Part shown: one piece after another, positions 1 to 10,389 of the stretch
Position numbering within the stretch: the stretch's first letter is position 1
Layout of the letters: each line of letters opens with the position of its first letter
Source: Macrothele yani
Taxonomy: Eukaryota; Arthropoda; Arachnida; Araneae; Macrothelidae
Length of the DNA stretch: 64,000 bases
Assembly (NCBI GenBank): GCA_039090855.1
Contig: CM076991.1
Coordinates: 104,916,021-104,980,020, forward strand
Direction: 5' to 3'
Position numbers and translations under genes: made by a program
The notes under the pieces: model-generated
Seen by the model: the letters and a program-made list of their open reading frames with translations, nothing else
Databases searched by the model: none
Told to the model about the DNA's origin: nothing

Positions 1-1087
1 ACGAAGGTCTCCCCAAGTTTCCTCCACAACGGTCTGTCTTGTGCCAGTCTCCTCCATGTCACTCCCGCATACTTTCGAATTTCATCCACCCATCTTCCAT
101 GTGGTCTTCTTCTGGGTCTTTTCCTGTCCCTTGGAAACCAATCTAAAATTTCGGCTGTCCATCGGTGGTCTGTCCTTCTGGCAGTATGTCCAGCCCATTG
201 CCATTTCAGGGATTTAACTCTGATCATGATGTCTTCCCCTCTTGTCATTTTTCGGATCCACGAGTTCCTCTTCTTATCTCTCCTGGTTACACCAAGCATG
301 CACCTCTCCATACTTCTTTTAGTTGTCTGCAGTCTTTGTATGTCTCTTTTAGTTAAGGTCCACGTCTCTGCACCATACGTAAGCACTGGAAGGATACATT
401 GATCAAACACTTTTCTTTTAAGACATAATGGCATATTGCTCTTGAAAATTATGCTGTTTCTTCCAAAAGCTCTCCAGGCAAGTTTTGTACGCCGATTAAT
501 TTCTTCATCAATGTGACCCTCACTTGATATCTGCTGTCCAAGATAAACGTACGTGTCTGTTATCTCCAGCTTTCTCCATAAATCGATAAATCTTCATTTC
601 TTGTAAAAGCATTGTACATCACTTTTGTCTTCTGAAAGTTCATTTTTAATCCCACTTCTTTACTCTTGTCAGCAAGTTCCTGGATCATACTCTGCAGCTC
701 TGATGGGGTAGTTGCAAAAATGACTATGTCATCAGCAAAACGAAGGTGGGTTAGATAATCTCCATTAATCGTTATGCCTTTGTTTTCCCAGTTCAGTGAT
801 TGAAAAACATTTTCCAATGTGGCATTAAAAAGCGTCGGAGATATGGTGTCACCTTGTCTCACTCCCTTTCCAATTTTTATGTGTGTTGTATTTTCAAACA
901 GCCGAATCTTTGCACTTGCATTTTCATAGATGTTATTAATAATATTATCTGATGGTTTCACCGAATGAAAGGCTTTTTCATAAAAATAAAAGCTAGTGTT
1001 CTCTAATATCCGGAATTTTCGATTTTCCGACGGAACCGTGGTCCCAATTAGGTGGAATAAGCGAGGATTTACTGCATCTCGAAACAC
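1..1087 (-). pseudogene. RTE-clade non-LTR retrotransposon, reverse transcriptase fragment
   Basis: Reading the minus strand, 1087-560 encodes the palm of a reverse transcriptase: GVRQGDTISP, then the catalytic LRFADDIVIF box (FADD), then GLKMNFQKTKVM. The frame ends at a stop near 560. Shifted by one base it continues to position 1 with YVYLGQQISSEGHIDEEI, LPVLTYGAETW, WAGHTARR and GRWVDEIRKYAG, the usual C-terminal thumb region of RTE elements. So there is one frameshift at about 575-590. The start near 1010 (EKAFHSV) jumps straight to the IYENASAKI segment, so roughly 20 residues are missing. The endonuclease domain is absent, which fits a 5'-truncated copy. The 3' end is cut by the window edge; the second copy near 50 kb shows that only some tens of bases are missing. 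Confidence 0.85.
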
Positions 1088-2269
1088 ATTCTGGTTTTTG
1101 AATTTGTTGCTTAACGTTTGAGCACTAGTATAGATACATTTTCAGAGAATTAAGAACGGTGAGATGCCTAATGGAAAAGATGATGTTCGATGCTTGAAAT
1201 TTATATTATTTTCTTCATGAATGCGGAAGAGATTTCATAGGTTGTAAACGGTTAAATAATTTTAGATGTTTGCTTAGTACGAAATAATTTAAAACTGAAG
1301 GAAATCCTGGATTTCTCTAAGTTTTGTCTTTATCGTGTATTATTAGTTCGTGAAAATATGAAACAAAAATTACTGCACTGTACCTGAAATAACTGTATTC
1401 AGATCTTACTGTCGAACGTTACTTCGAAAACAGCATTAGAATTCTCAGAGGCATTTCTCACATATTGCATCACTTTTCCAAAACAGGGAACGCCTTATTC
1501 AGAAGAAAAACTTTATATTCTTAGTGTTGAAAGCTAATTTAGTCATTTCACGTTCAAATTCGTATTAGCGATGAATCTGTCATTCGACGTTAAATGCATC
1601 TTTCACCATCCAAAATCTAAGCACTGTACAATTAATCCGTCAGTAAACCCTTTGTAAACATAGATATCGAAGTAAACTTTGGAGGAGTCTTTCACAGAAG
1701 ATTTCAGTAATTGAGCTTTCAAAATATCGAGCCTAATTAATAAAGTTAGGGTGTTTAAGAAACATGCATGCAGCTTGAATCATCTGCGTTTGAATCTCAG
1801 ACAGAAATCAATCCTAAATATTTTGATAAACTCATTATCAGAATGATTAGTTAACGCTGGAGTTTGGAGAACTTTAAATGCATTATTCAGAGAAATGTGT
1901 ATATCGAGCTCTTCTGCGCTTGCTACGATGAATCAATTTATATGAGAAAATGCATTGCGACAATCACTTTGGTTATGTCTTAAAGCGTACTCATTGCTTG
2001 GAAAATGGTCATAATAATGAAATCATTAGAAAACGGAAAGTATAAAGATCTCCTGAAAACCCGATGGTAAAGAGATGAAGAAATAAAACTTCTTTGTACT
2101 ATTTCAACGGTTAAGTTCCTGACAGTCCGTATTTTCAGTAAAGTGCGCTGAAAAAAATCCTAAATCTACAAAAACTTCTAAAGTCACAAAAATTAAAAAA
2201 AATAATAATTTGTTAAACTTCAAGAACTCTGAAAAAATTAAGAAGCAAAGATCTCTTCTGCCTTATTAT
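1088..2269. other. AT-rich stretch without recognisable feature
   Basis: No reading frame of useful length, no tandem repeat and no match to the other repeat families in the window was seen. Confidence 0.5.
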
Positions 2270-2300
2270 ACACTCATGCTCAAAAATTAAGGATAATAAT
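2270..2300. repeat. Solo Tc1-like terminal inverted repeat (possible)
   Basis: A TA-cactcatgctcaaaaattaag motif resembles Tc1-type ends and is similar in pattern to the ends of the element at 25.7-27.2 kb. No matching second end or transposase was found nearby, so this is a tentative solo end. Confidence 0.35.
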
Positions 2301-2397
2301 GTCAGTTCCGACTCGTTCACCCTTAGGCCTGCAACCAAAATTTTCGAGATGTGGAGCATATTAAACTAAACAAAATTCCGAGCGAAAAGAACCCTAG

Positions 2398-2656
2398 AGA
2401 ATCCACCAGGCCGCCCCGGTGGGGCAGTGGTCTAAGCGATGGCCTCTGAGCATTCGTCCGAAAGGGGTCCGGGTTCGAATCCCGGTGAGGCATGGATGTT
2501 GTGTTTGTCTTACGGCACTGGATCTCTCCCTTCCCTGGAACCAGTGACCCTAAATTAGGGATGGGCGACTGCTTATAGCCCATTGAGTTGCTCACGGTGG
2601 TCGTTAAACCTCCAATCAAAAAAAAAAAAAAAAAAAAAAAAGAAAGAATCCACCAG
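2398..2656 (+). mobile_element. tRNA-derived SINE, full length, with 12-bp target-site duplication
   Basis: The body runs 2410-2644. The head has RNA polymerase III box A-like (gcagtggtctaagcg) and box B-like (gggttcgaatccc) motifs. A conserved body of about 140 bp and an A-rich tail follow. The duplication agaatccaccag flanks it at 2398-2409 and 2645-2656, which proves insertion by target-primed reverse transcription. This is the reference copy for the SINE family found at least nine times here. Open frames across it are by-products of the SINE, not genes. Confidence 0.92.
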
Positions 2657-2907
2657 AGAGGTCAAAATAAAGCAAAGCAGCTCGCTGGAGCTAATTTGCA
2701 ATGCAGATCTCGTGCAGAATGTTTTATATTGAAGAAAGTGTTCGGTATGCTGTATGTTGGCCTGCAACAGCGACACGTGTAGTACAGCTTCTGGACATAC
2801 TCAGCACCAGATTATCAAACAGTGCTTGAGGTACAGAGTTTCACTCTCTCACCAATGCTGTCCGAAATATCAAAAGAGTTCTGGGAGGTGAATGACGTTC
2901 TGAATTA
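2657..2907. other. Unassigned spacer
   Basis: No gene or repeat recognised between the SINE and the Tc1-A fragment. Confidence 0.4.
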
Positions 2908-3615
2908 CACTCGAAATCAAAGAAAATGGTTGCACCCAGAAGGAAGTGTAGGATTGCAATGCTATTCAGGAGGAAGGTAAAGGTTATAAGGAACAATAAA
3001 GGATTAAACATTAAGACTGATATGGGCAATATTTATTAAGCTACACGCCAATAAGTAATGTCTCTCAGTATGGCGTCGGGCCGCTATCTTTGCTCACATA
3101 GCATGCCAGACGTCTCGGCATGGAGTTGTACAGGTTCCTAATGGTGTCCTGCGATAAGCCATCACATGCCGCTTGGATCTTATCACGCAGTTCTTGCAGA
3201 TTGGGCGGATTGGGCGGAGTGTGGATAGCGCGTCCAATAGCATCCCACACATTCCCAATCTGCGATATGTCTTCCGATGCGGATGGCCATGGTAGAGTGT
3301 CAGGGCGTTGAAGGCAATCTCTCGAGACAGGAGCAGTATGCGAACGAGCGTTGTCCTGTTGGAAACTCGCACTGGAGTGAGCGGTCAGAAAAGGTAGCGC
3401 CACTGCTGCGGGACCCATTAACGTAACGTTTGACTGTCAAAGTGCTTGTAATGAACACCAAAGGTGATCTGGCATCGTAGGCAATTGCACCTCACACTAT
3501 GACACCAGGCATTCTGGACGTGTGACGCTCGACAACAAACCGTTCATCTTGGCGCTGAACACGGTGCTTCCACACACTGATTCGTTGATCGCCTTCTCCA
3601 AGACAAAAGCGGGAC
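2908..3615 (-). pseudogene. Tc1-like transposase, family A, 3' half
   Basis: A minus-strand Tc1 transposase fragment. From about 3615 it reads WKHRVQRQDERFVVERHTSR, then after a stop GAIAYDARSPLVF, then a frame with FQQDNARSHTA (second catalytic Asp), IGNVW at the place of the usual catalytic Glu motif (SPIENVW), and the C-terminal NSMPRR motif. The Glu is therefore replaced by Gly (IGN). The first catalytic Asp and the N-terminal DNA-binding half are missing. The left end has a degenerate TIR beginning beside TA at 2906. It is the same family as the copy at 7.35-8.77 kb in the opposite orientation. Confidence 0.85.
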
Positions 3616-4046
3616 ATCAAAACAAAAAAAATATAGAGACTGTAACTGAAAAATTCTAAATAAATCACGAATTGGCAACTAAAGTGAAAAATAAGGATGT
3701 TTTCGTAACGCAAATGCAGTTGCCACGATACAGTTCCTCATGATACAATTTCGACGTAGTTTGCCTACATTCCACTCCGAACAAACAGGTCCTTCACTTG
3801 GTCATTTGTTTAAAAGGTAATTTATTACACGCCTCCTGGTGAGAAAGTATTTCAATGGTGTCTTTTGTCAACGTTTGATTTGCGGAGGTACACTGTACAA
3901 TAAGCGCCAATTCATTCCAGAGTAGGGTTGCTCCTTTAGATGAACTTTGCAAGATAATGCTGTGATAAACTTGCTTGTAGGCTTGATGTCTCTCTTATGC
4001 TCATCAAGCCTAGTAGCAAGAAATCTCTTAGTCATGCCATGAAGTA
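3616..4046. other. Unassigned spacer
   Basis: No coding or repeat signal recognised. Confidence 0.4.
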
Positions 4047-4146
4047 CACCAATAAGTAATTAAATTATGACCACCACCAGCTTAGAGAAATCAGCGCGCC
4101 TGGAGACTGAACGATGGAGCACGTAAAGCTCACAGAGAAGTATATA
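4047..4146 (+). mobile_element. Terminal fragment of Tc1-like family C
   Basis: These 100 bp align with the transposase-proximal end of the complete family C element at 21398-22611: TIR next to TA, then attatgaccaccaccag and gcgcgcctggagac. The fragment stops exactly where the Tc1-B element begins at 4147, so B appears to have inserted into it. The rest of C is not seen on the far side. Confidence 0.75.
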
Positions 4147-5382
4147 CACTGCTGGCCACCCAAAATGCAACACCAAGAAGGAAGCATCCGATTGGCCTGA
4201 AATTCGCAGCATGCGTCGGCCGCGAGAGGACATGCAAACGAGTAGCATTGCAGGGCATATGCAAATCATGTGCGCCCGGCACGTCACCGAGAAGCACTGT
4301 TAGAAGGGTGCACAGAAGGCGGGGTGTAAGTAGTCGACGAGTGTTGTGCTGCCGGACCTGTACGTGGGAAGCTTCCTGATGCCTCGTCGCAGAATACGGC
4401 AGTCATTCCAGCACGTTTCGGAGTTCGACAGAGGACGAATAGTGGCTTATCGCGACAGCGGTTTATCGTACTGTGACATCGGCAACCGTGTAGGACGACA
4501 TCCAGCCACAGTGAGGCGAGTATGGATCCGGTGGGTGCAGGAGGGACGGACGGACCGACGTGAGCGATTGTCGCAGCCGTGACACACCACCAAACGAGAT
4601 GACCGGCATGTTATGCGGCGGGTATTGACGGCTCGCACCGCCACATCACGAACGTTAGCGGAGGAATTAGGGTGTGTTGCGCAACAACCTGTGTCAGCAC
4701 GTACCGTTGACGTTGTCTGCAGGAGCGGGGATTAGTCGCACGGCGTCCATTGCTCCAATTACCATTGACGTTATACCACCGGCGAGTGCGGCTGCAGTGG
4801 GCCGTTGAACGCCGCACCTGGACTACGGAATGGCACGACATTTTCTTCTCCGACGAATCCCGTTCTGCCTGCAACACCACGATGGTCGGATCCGCGTGTG
4901 GCGGCATCACGGCGAGAGAATGTATGACGCCTGCATTATGCATGGCCATACTGGTCCGTCGCTTGGCGTTATGGTTTAGGGCTCAATTGGATATGACCCC
5001 CGCACCACTCTCGTACGCCTCGCCGGTACACTCAACAGCCACCGCTACATCTCCGACGTTTTGGAGCATGTAGTCCTCCCTTACGTGCAGGACCTGCAAG
5101 CGGCCACGTTTCAACAGGACAATGCGCTCCCGCACGTGGAACGCATCGTGCAACAGTTCTTCACGGCCCACCGGGTGTCACTGCTTCCGTGGCCCGCCTG
5201 TTCTCCCGATATGTCGCCCATCGAACACGTCTGGTCGCTGATCGGCAACCGAGTGGCCCGGCGGGCACCACCCGCGGCTACGCCTGATGAACTGTGGCAA
5301 CGTGTGGAAGCAGCCTGGACCGACATACCCCAAGCCCACATCTAAAGCCTCTTTCGTTCTATGCCGCAGCGTGTAGCGGCCG
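4147..5382 (+). pseudogene. Tc1-like element, family B, 3' truncated
   Basis: The left TIR (cactgctggccacccaaaat) abuts TA at 4145-4146. The transposase start is ATG 4379, followed by a helix-turn-helix region (FDRGRIVAYRDSG, then NRVGRHPATVRRV). Stops and frameshifts break it near 4582 and 4870. Catalytic motifs remain in separate frames: FSDES (first Asp), FQQDNALPH (second Asp) and SPDMSPIEHVW (Glu), so this is the DD34E type. The element stops at about 5382, some 190 bp before the expected right end when compared with the complete copy at 19842-21246, and joins the unrelated repeat at 5383. Not functional. Confidence 0.9.
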
Positions 5383-5590
5383 TTATTTTCAATCGGGTCT
5401 TTAATCCCTCAGCAATATCCGAGGGATTAAAGACGCGATTGAAAAACTTCTTTATTCCGTCAGATACTATTGTTTTCGATACCGGTTCCATTGACTTTGA
5501 ATAGCTTTGATAAATTTAATTTGCGTCAGAACGGATTCAAAAGACGTGCTTATTACACCCGAAAATTCGGTGTCATCTTTCTTGTTATAA
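5383..5590 (+). repeat. Second copy of the unknown repeated ORF seen at 16.6-17.1 kb
   Basis: About 200 bp matches the reverse complement of 16940-17115, including the shared gacgtgcttattacacc-type segment and the preceding ttcaatcgggt/ttaatccctcag segment. It contains an inner inverted repeat (ccctcag/gagggattaaaga). It fuses directly to the truncated Tc1-B and stops near 5590. Confidence 0.7.
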
Positions 5591-5931
5591 CTGTGAACGT
5601 AGCCGTTTCTATGTGAGTGTGTGTTGGTTTATGATAGTGGAGAAGTTTTTAAATAAAAAACCTGGTGTAGAAGGTTCAAGCACAGTAGTTCTAAACTGGC
5701 GAGAAGGCACAAGTCGAGAAATTATGATGACACGTACTTGGATTTCGGTTTAACCGCACGTTGCTAAAAACGACGAACGTCCTCAGTGTGTAAACTGTAT
5801 GCAATCTGTCTGAATACAAGCTAGTAATGAAAATGACTATTTTTTTTTAAATACCACAAACTCGAATTTAGACAATTTTTTTTTCATTTTGTGTTTAGGG
5901 GCGTCGCACGGAAAATGTGACATGTGAAGGG

Positions 5932-5966
5932 CGGCGCGGTCTCAAAAAGTTTGGGAAGCCCTGGTT
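5932..5966 (-). repeat. hAT-like terminal inverted repeat (possible)
   Basis: On the minus strand this reads cagggcttcccaaactttt, which resembles the ends of hAT/Charlie-type transposons. No second end or transposase was found. It lies exactly at the point where the mariner fragment on the right loses its coding sequence. Confidence 0.35.
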
Positions 5967-6475
5967 TAGGATGTTGTTCCGGTAGTTCATCATAGTTCAG
6001 CCACTGCCTAGATCTCTTACGGTTGTCGTACAGTACCCACTTTTCATCACAGGTTACATTGCGATCAAGTAGGGGCTTCTTTTAATTGAGAAGCAGAAAG
6101 TTACTGCACATCTCAAACCGTTGTTGTTCCTGATGCTCCATCAGTTCGTGTGGGACCCGCAGCTTCTTGATCTTACCAATTTGGTGAAGATGTTTAGAAA
6201 TGGTTTGAGACCAACTCATCGTACTGTTTGGCGAGTTCTCTGACTGTGAGGCGGGGATTTACCACCACATTTGCCGTCGTTATTAATGATCGAATGTCGT
6301 CTGCGGCTCTCCTGCGTCTTGTAGGCTCGTGTCACCGGAACGAAATTTTTCAAACCACCGACGAACTGTACGTTCAGATGTTGCGTACTCGTCTAATACA
6401 TCGACCACGTTACCGTAGGTTTGTGCCACATTTCGATCCAATTTCAAGTCATGAAGCAGAATAACCCGCAATCAC
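5945..6475 (-). pseudogene. mariner-family transposase, N-terminal half
   Basis: The minus strand encodes the mariner DNA-binding region (VDVLDEYATSERTVRRWFEK, then FRSGDTSLQDAG). After frameshifts it continues with SKHLHQIGKIKKLRVPHEL and LDRNVTCDEKWVLYDNRKR. TCDEKW carries the first catalytic Asp. At least three stops or shifts are present, and everything after the first catalytic region is lost. It differs from the mariners at 44.6 and 50.2 kb. Confidence 0.8.
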
Positions 6476-7352
6476 TCCTTCCTAGCATGTGTGACAGACA
6501 ACTCTCACACGAATAGCAGCTACTGCAGCTCAACCGATTACGGCGTGCATGTGGCGTCTTGTGTCACCCTTCAACTCGTACGAATGGCGCTGCGAGCGGT
6601 TTTGTCTGCAAGCATTGTGGGCTAGTTCAAGTGGCACCTGAGAAAATCGTCCATTATTTTCGAAACGACATGATATTAAAAAAATCACAAGTTTGACAAA
6701 ATAGACAAATCTTAATTTATCCACTCAGATCTTATTAACCAAATTTTAAAAGTGCATGTTTCTTAAAACTTTAATCGAAATGTGCATTATGTCGCTAGAA
6801 GGTACTATAGACAATAACTTATTTTTAAATTTCTATTTCTTCAGAAATAACTCCAAGTCTGCAAGGAAGAAAACTAGTTAATGAATTCTCTCTTCCTTTC
6901 TCCTCTTTTTGAATACCTAACTGGAAAGTGACTACGGGTTGTGGGGAGGAAGATTTATACAACCCATTGATCAGAAGGGAAATCTCGTTTGTTCGATTGT
7001 CACTCGCTAATTTCCTATCGAGAAAACCTCAATATCAAGCGAGAAAGTATGTTTTCCTTCCTCAGATATTACCTCCATGTGTAGTTTACTATCTAAGATA
7101 AACTGATCTGGTTTCTGACTCTGAATAAATCACAGATGCACAGACGGTCGATCACAGGATCGATGCTAATGATTTGCATGCTCAGGTGTTGTTCCCCGAC
7201 CATTATGCGATTCAAAATTTTGAGACGCACTTACTTCTTGGTCGCACTTAAATGAGAAATGTCGTAAGCTATTACTGCCTGACACAAGTAATGTCACCAA
7301 AAGGTACCGACTTCTGGACGAAGTGCATCACAGCCCTGTACGACGCTAAATA
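6476..7352. other. Unassigned spacer
   Basis: About 880 bp without recognisable gene, tandem repeat or match to other families in the window. Confidence 0.4.
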
Positions 7353-8774
7353 TACACTCATCGTCAAAAAAAAAAAAAAAAATTAGTTGCACCCAGAGGG
7401 AAGCAACCTACAGGAATGAAACTTAGTGAGACATGCAAATGATCCAAGTATCACGCTAGGCCGCGCATGTGACGCCAGCAAGGAGGGGTCGTAGCACTGT
7501 GCCTAACCGACTAAATACGGTCGTCCAGTTGAGCATGCTAGCCATTCTGACTATGTGTACGTTGCATCCTTTGCAAGTGAAGTATGCCTCGAAGATAAAT
7601 TCGGAAGCAATTGGAGCAGTTCGAGGAGTTCCAGAGGGGCCGCATCGTCGGGCACCGGAAACAGGATGGTCTTATTGCTGTATTGCGTGCCATACCGGTC
7701 GTGCGGATATCACCATAGCATGCTGTGGGCTACAGTGGATAGAACAAGGCACGCAGTGGTGACAGAAAGGGTATGGAAGACCTAGACGAGCCACAGAGAG
7801 AGAGAGAGAGAGAGAGAGGACCGATGGGTTGTTCGACATGCACGGAGTGACCCAACAACCACGATTGCGGATATTCAACGAGCAGTATTCATTGTCTGAT
7901 TAGTGCCAGCACCATTGGCAGACGGCTGCACGACGTAGGACTACTCTCACGCAGACAATTACAACGACCTGCCCTTAACACCATTGCATCGTCGCTAAAG
8001 ACTGCAATGGTGTCGTACCAGACTGTCAAGGAGCCACTCAGAATGGCTGAGGGTAATCTTCAGTGACGAGTCTTGCTTTTGTCTTGAAGGAGACGACCAA
8101 CGAATCCGTGTGTGGAGGTACCGTGTCCAGCGCCAAGATGAACGGTTTGTTGTTGAGCGTCACACGTCCAGAAGGCCTGGTGTCATGGTGTGGGATGCAA
8201 TTGCATACGATGCCAGATCACCTTTGGTGTTCGTTACAAGCACATGACAGCCCAACGTTACGTTAATGAGGTCTTCAAACCAGTGGCGTTACCTTTCCTG
8301 AACGCTCACTATGGTGCAATTGTCCAACAGAAAAACGCTCGTCCGCATACTGCTGCTGTCTCAAGAGCTTGCCTTCAAGGCACTGACACTCTGCTATGGC
8401 CATCCGTATCGGCAGAGTTGTCTCCAATTGAAAATGTGTGGTATGCTATTGGACGCGCTACCCACACTCCAGCCCAACCGTACAATCTGGAAGGAACTGC
8501 GTGAGAAGATTCAAGCTGCATGGGATTGCTTATCGCAGGACACCATCAGAAACCTGCACAACTCCATGCCAAGACGTCTGGTATGCTGTGTAATCAAGCA
8601 TGGCAGGCCGACGCCATAACGAGAGACATTACTTATTGGCGTGTAGCTCAATAAATATCGCCCGTATCAGGCTCAATGTTTAATCATTTATTGTTCCTGA
8701 TAACCCTTACCGAATAGTATTGCAATCCGACATGTCCTTCTGGGTTCAATCTTTTTTTTTTTTGACGATGTGTT
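7353..8774 (+). pseudogene. Tc1-like element, family A, complete ends
   Basis: Both ends carry a TIR with an A/T homopolymer (cactcatcgtcaaaaaa at left, tttttgacgatgtg at right) beside TA. The transposase starts at ATG 7584 (MPRRQIRKQLEQFEEF, then FQRGRIVGHRKQDG). It is interrupted by stops, by a GA microsatellite expansion at 7794-7819 and by frameshifts. Catalytic pieces: FSDESCFC near 8065, then NARPHTAAVSRACLQ where the usual QQDN reads QQKN (catalytic Asp lost to Lys), then LSPIENVW (Glu). The C terminus ends NSMPRRLVC. It is clearly inactive. It shares its 3' half with the minus-strand copy at 2.9-3.6 kb. Confidence 0.9.
7794..7819. repeat. (GA)n microsatellite inside Tc1-A
   Basis: An uninterrupted run of AG dinucleotides disrupts the transposase frame between the DNA-binding and catalytic regions. 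Confidence 0.95.
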
Positions 8775-9049
8775 TAGTTTTTCGCAAATGTAAGACTCGT
8801 GGATTCAACATTGGGGAGAAAGGTACCTGTGCTGTGTTACATCGCAAATAAATTTTACGTGGTGACAACCGTCCGATTGGTACAAAGTAGCTGAGTCCAA
8901 GGCGTTCTTTAACCATCAGTGAAGACGCTGGTACAGGGTGTTGCACTAGGCAGTCGTCTCCCCAAAGAATCAGTCATATTTCGTAACACACTCTACTTAG
9001 AAATAACACATGTGTTTACAACGTACCTTAGTTAATGGTAACGTAGCAC
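8775..9049. other. Unassigned spacer
   Basis: No feature recognised. Confidence 0.35.
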
Positions 9050-9345
9050 CATTTGCAATAAATGCAGGATATATCTTCCACCGACATCCAAACACACTAG
9101 AACGCGACGCTGCATATTATCGAAGATCCTCCACAGCATGTTACACAGCTGTCACGTGGTGCGGATGAAGCAACGCTTTCTTCGCGGCTTTTTGGCAGGT
9201 GGGAACAGAATCCTGTGCTTCACACATCTTTGACTTTTTCTTCCGCTAAAGGAGGACGTTCGCCACTGCATTAGTTCAAAATACTGCCCGTGGTTTCAAA
9301 TGTCTTCGCTAACCTGACGGTGTAACGTTTGTATGGTGCTTTTCT
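9050..9345 (-). pseudogene. Fossil of an IS630/Tc1-superfamily transposase (DUF4817-like)
   Basis: The minus strand reads RTFETTGSILN, then GERPPLAEEKVKDV (the FxxTGS/SGRP..SEE pattern of the N-terminal helix-turn-helix of this family). Without the catalytic middle it then gives NMQRRVLVCLDVGGRYILHL, which resembles the family's C-terminal MxxRxxxCxxxxGGxxxHL end. The reading is broken by stops. I infer a copy with an internal deletion of the catalytic domain. The related fragment at 27.9-28.4 kb shows the N-terminal part more clearly. Confidence 0.5.
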
Positions 9346-10303
9346 TCCCCCACTTTACCATTAATTCACACTGTTTTACCTTTAAAGACTTTGTTATACA
9401 ATGACAAAGCCTGTTAAGACTTTGTTATTAGATAACGAAGTGTTACCCTGTGTGCTACCTTTTTATAATAAATATCCGCTCCGCAACGGTATGAACAGCC
9501 ATCCTGAACACGTTCAACATCACAATAAAACACCCAGATTGACTCCGGACACAATTACTGTACCCGGCCATTTGGTGGAGTGACGTCACAGTGAGTCATC
9601 GTCTTATCAGGAAAATAACTCCCGCGGATTTTTCATTTATAGGTTCACTTGTAAACCAAACGTTGTGGTTCTATGTAGTGTAGGAAGAAAGCAATAGTTG
9701 GTTCTTTCAGGAGACAACCTAGTGAAGTAGCGTATTAGGATGAAACCCAGAGACCCAATGCATCACTGCGGCGGAGACGGGAAGATCTGTGAGTGTAAAC
9801 AGTTAACACTGCGTTTTAAATCTACAGAAATGTCGCTAGAAGACATTCCGGCGAGATGGACTGCCTGCAGAAAGCTTTGTGAAAAAATACCTGGCCAGGG
9901 AATGGTGGAAGTACATATGTGGTTACCTTGGATGAAGGCTACGTTTTCATATCAGACTGCAACAAACCCAGTGCAACTTACCATCGGCAGGAATACGCCA
10001 ATACTTTACCAAATGTAAACAACAATGCAATGAAACTTCTCTAAAGGCATTATGATTGTTTTGGGATTCTCGTACCGAGGCGAGCTACAGCTCCGACTGG
10101 TGGCAAAAAGTTACAAAGTAGCCTCAACATATTATCAAGCAGAGATTCTGACACCAGGAGGTACCGGCCCTGTACGTAGCGACAAAATGCTGGTACGCAT
10201 TCACCAAGATAAAAGGTGAAGCCACATTTCGAAATCTTCCTGAACTTTCTTACGCCAAATGGACCAGAACACTAGGATTCAGGCAACACCATGCAGAGAT
10301 ATA
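9346..10303. other. Unassigned spacer
   Basis: A 92-codon open frame at 9740-10018 (+) shows no motif I recognise and no neighbouring exon signals. No other repeat was recognised. Confidence 0.35.
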
Positions 10304-10389
10304 CACTTTATTATCAAAAGTATTCGGACACTACCAAATGTTTGCATACGTGCAAAGAACGGTTGTGCATGAAGGTGCGCTGTGAGTGT

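Noticed and set aside
2323..2619. Recurring 70-140-codon frames such as MIGGLTTT...GYKQSP
   Set aside because: They are translations across the SINE (also at 22.7, 27.5, 40.1, 43.4 and 47.2 kb), not proteins.
9740..10018. Cys-rich 92-codon frame as a host gene
   Set aside because: No recognised motif, no exon context, and a length expected by chance in 64 kb.
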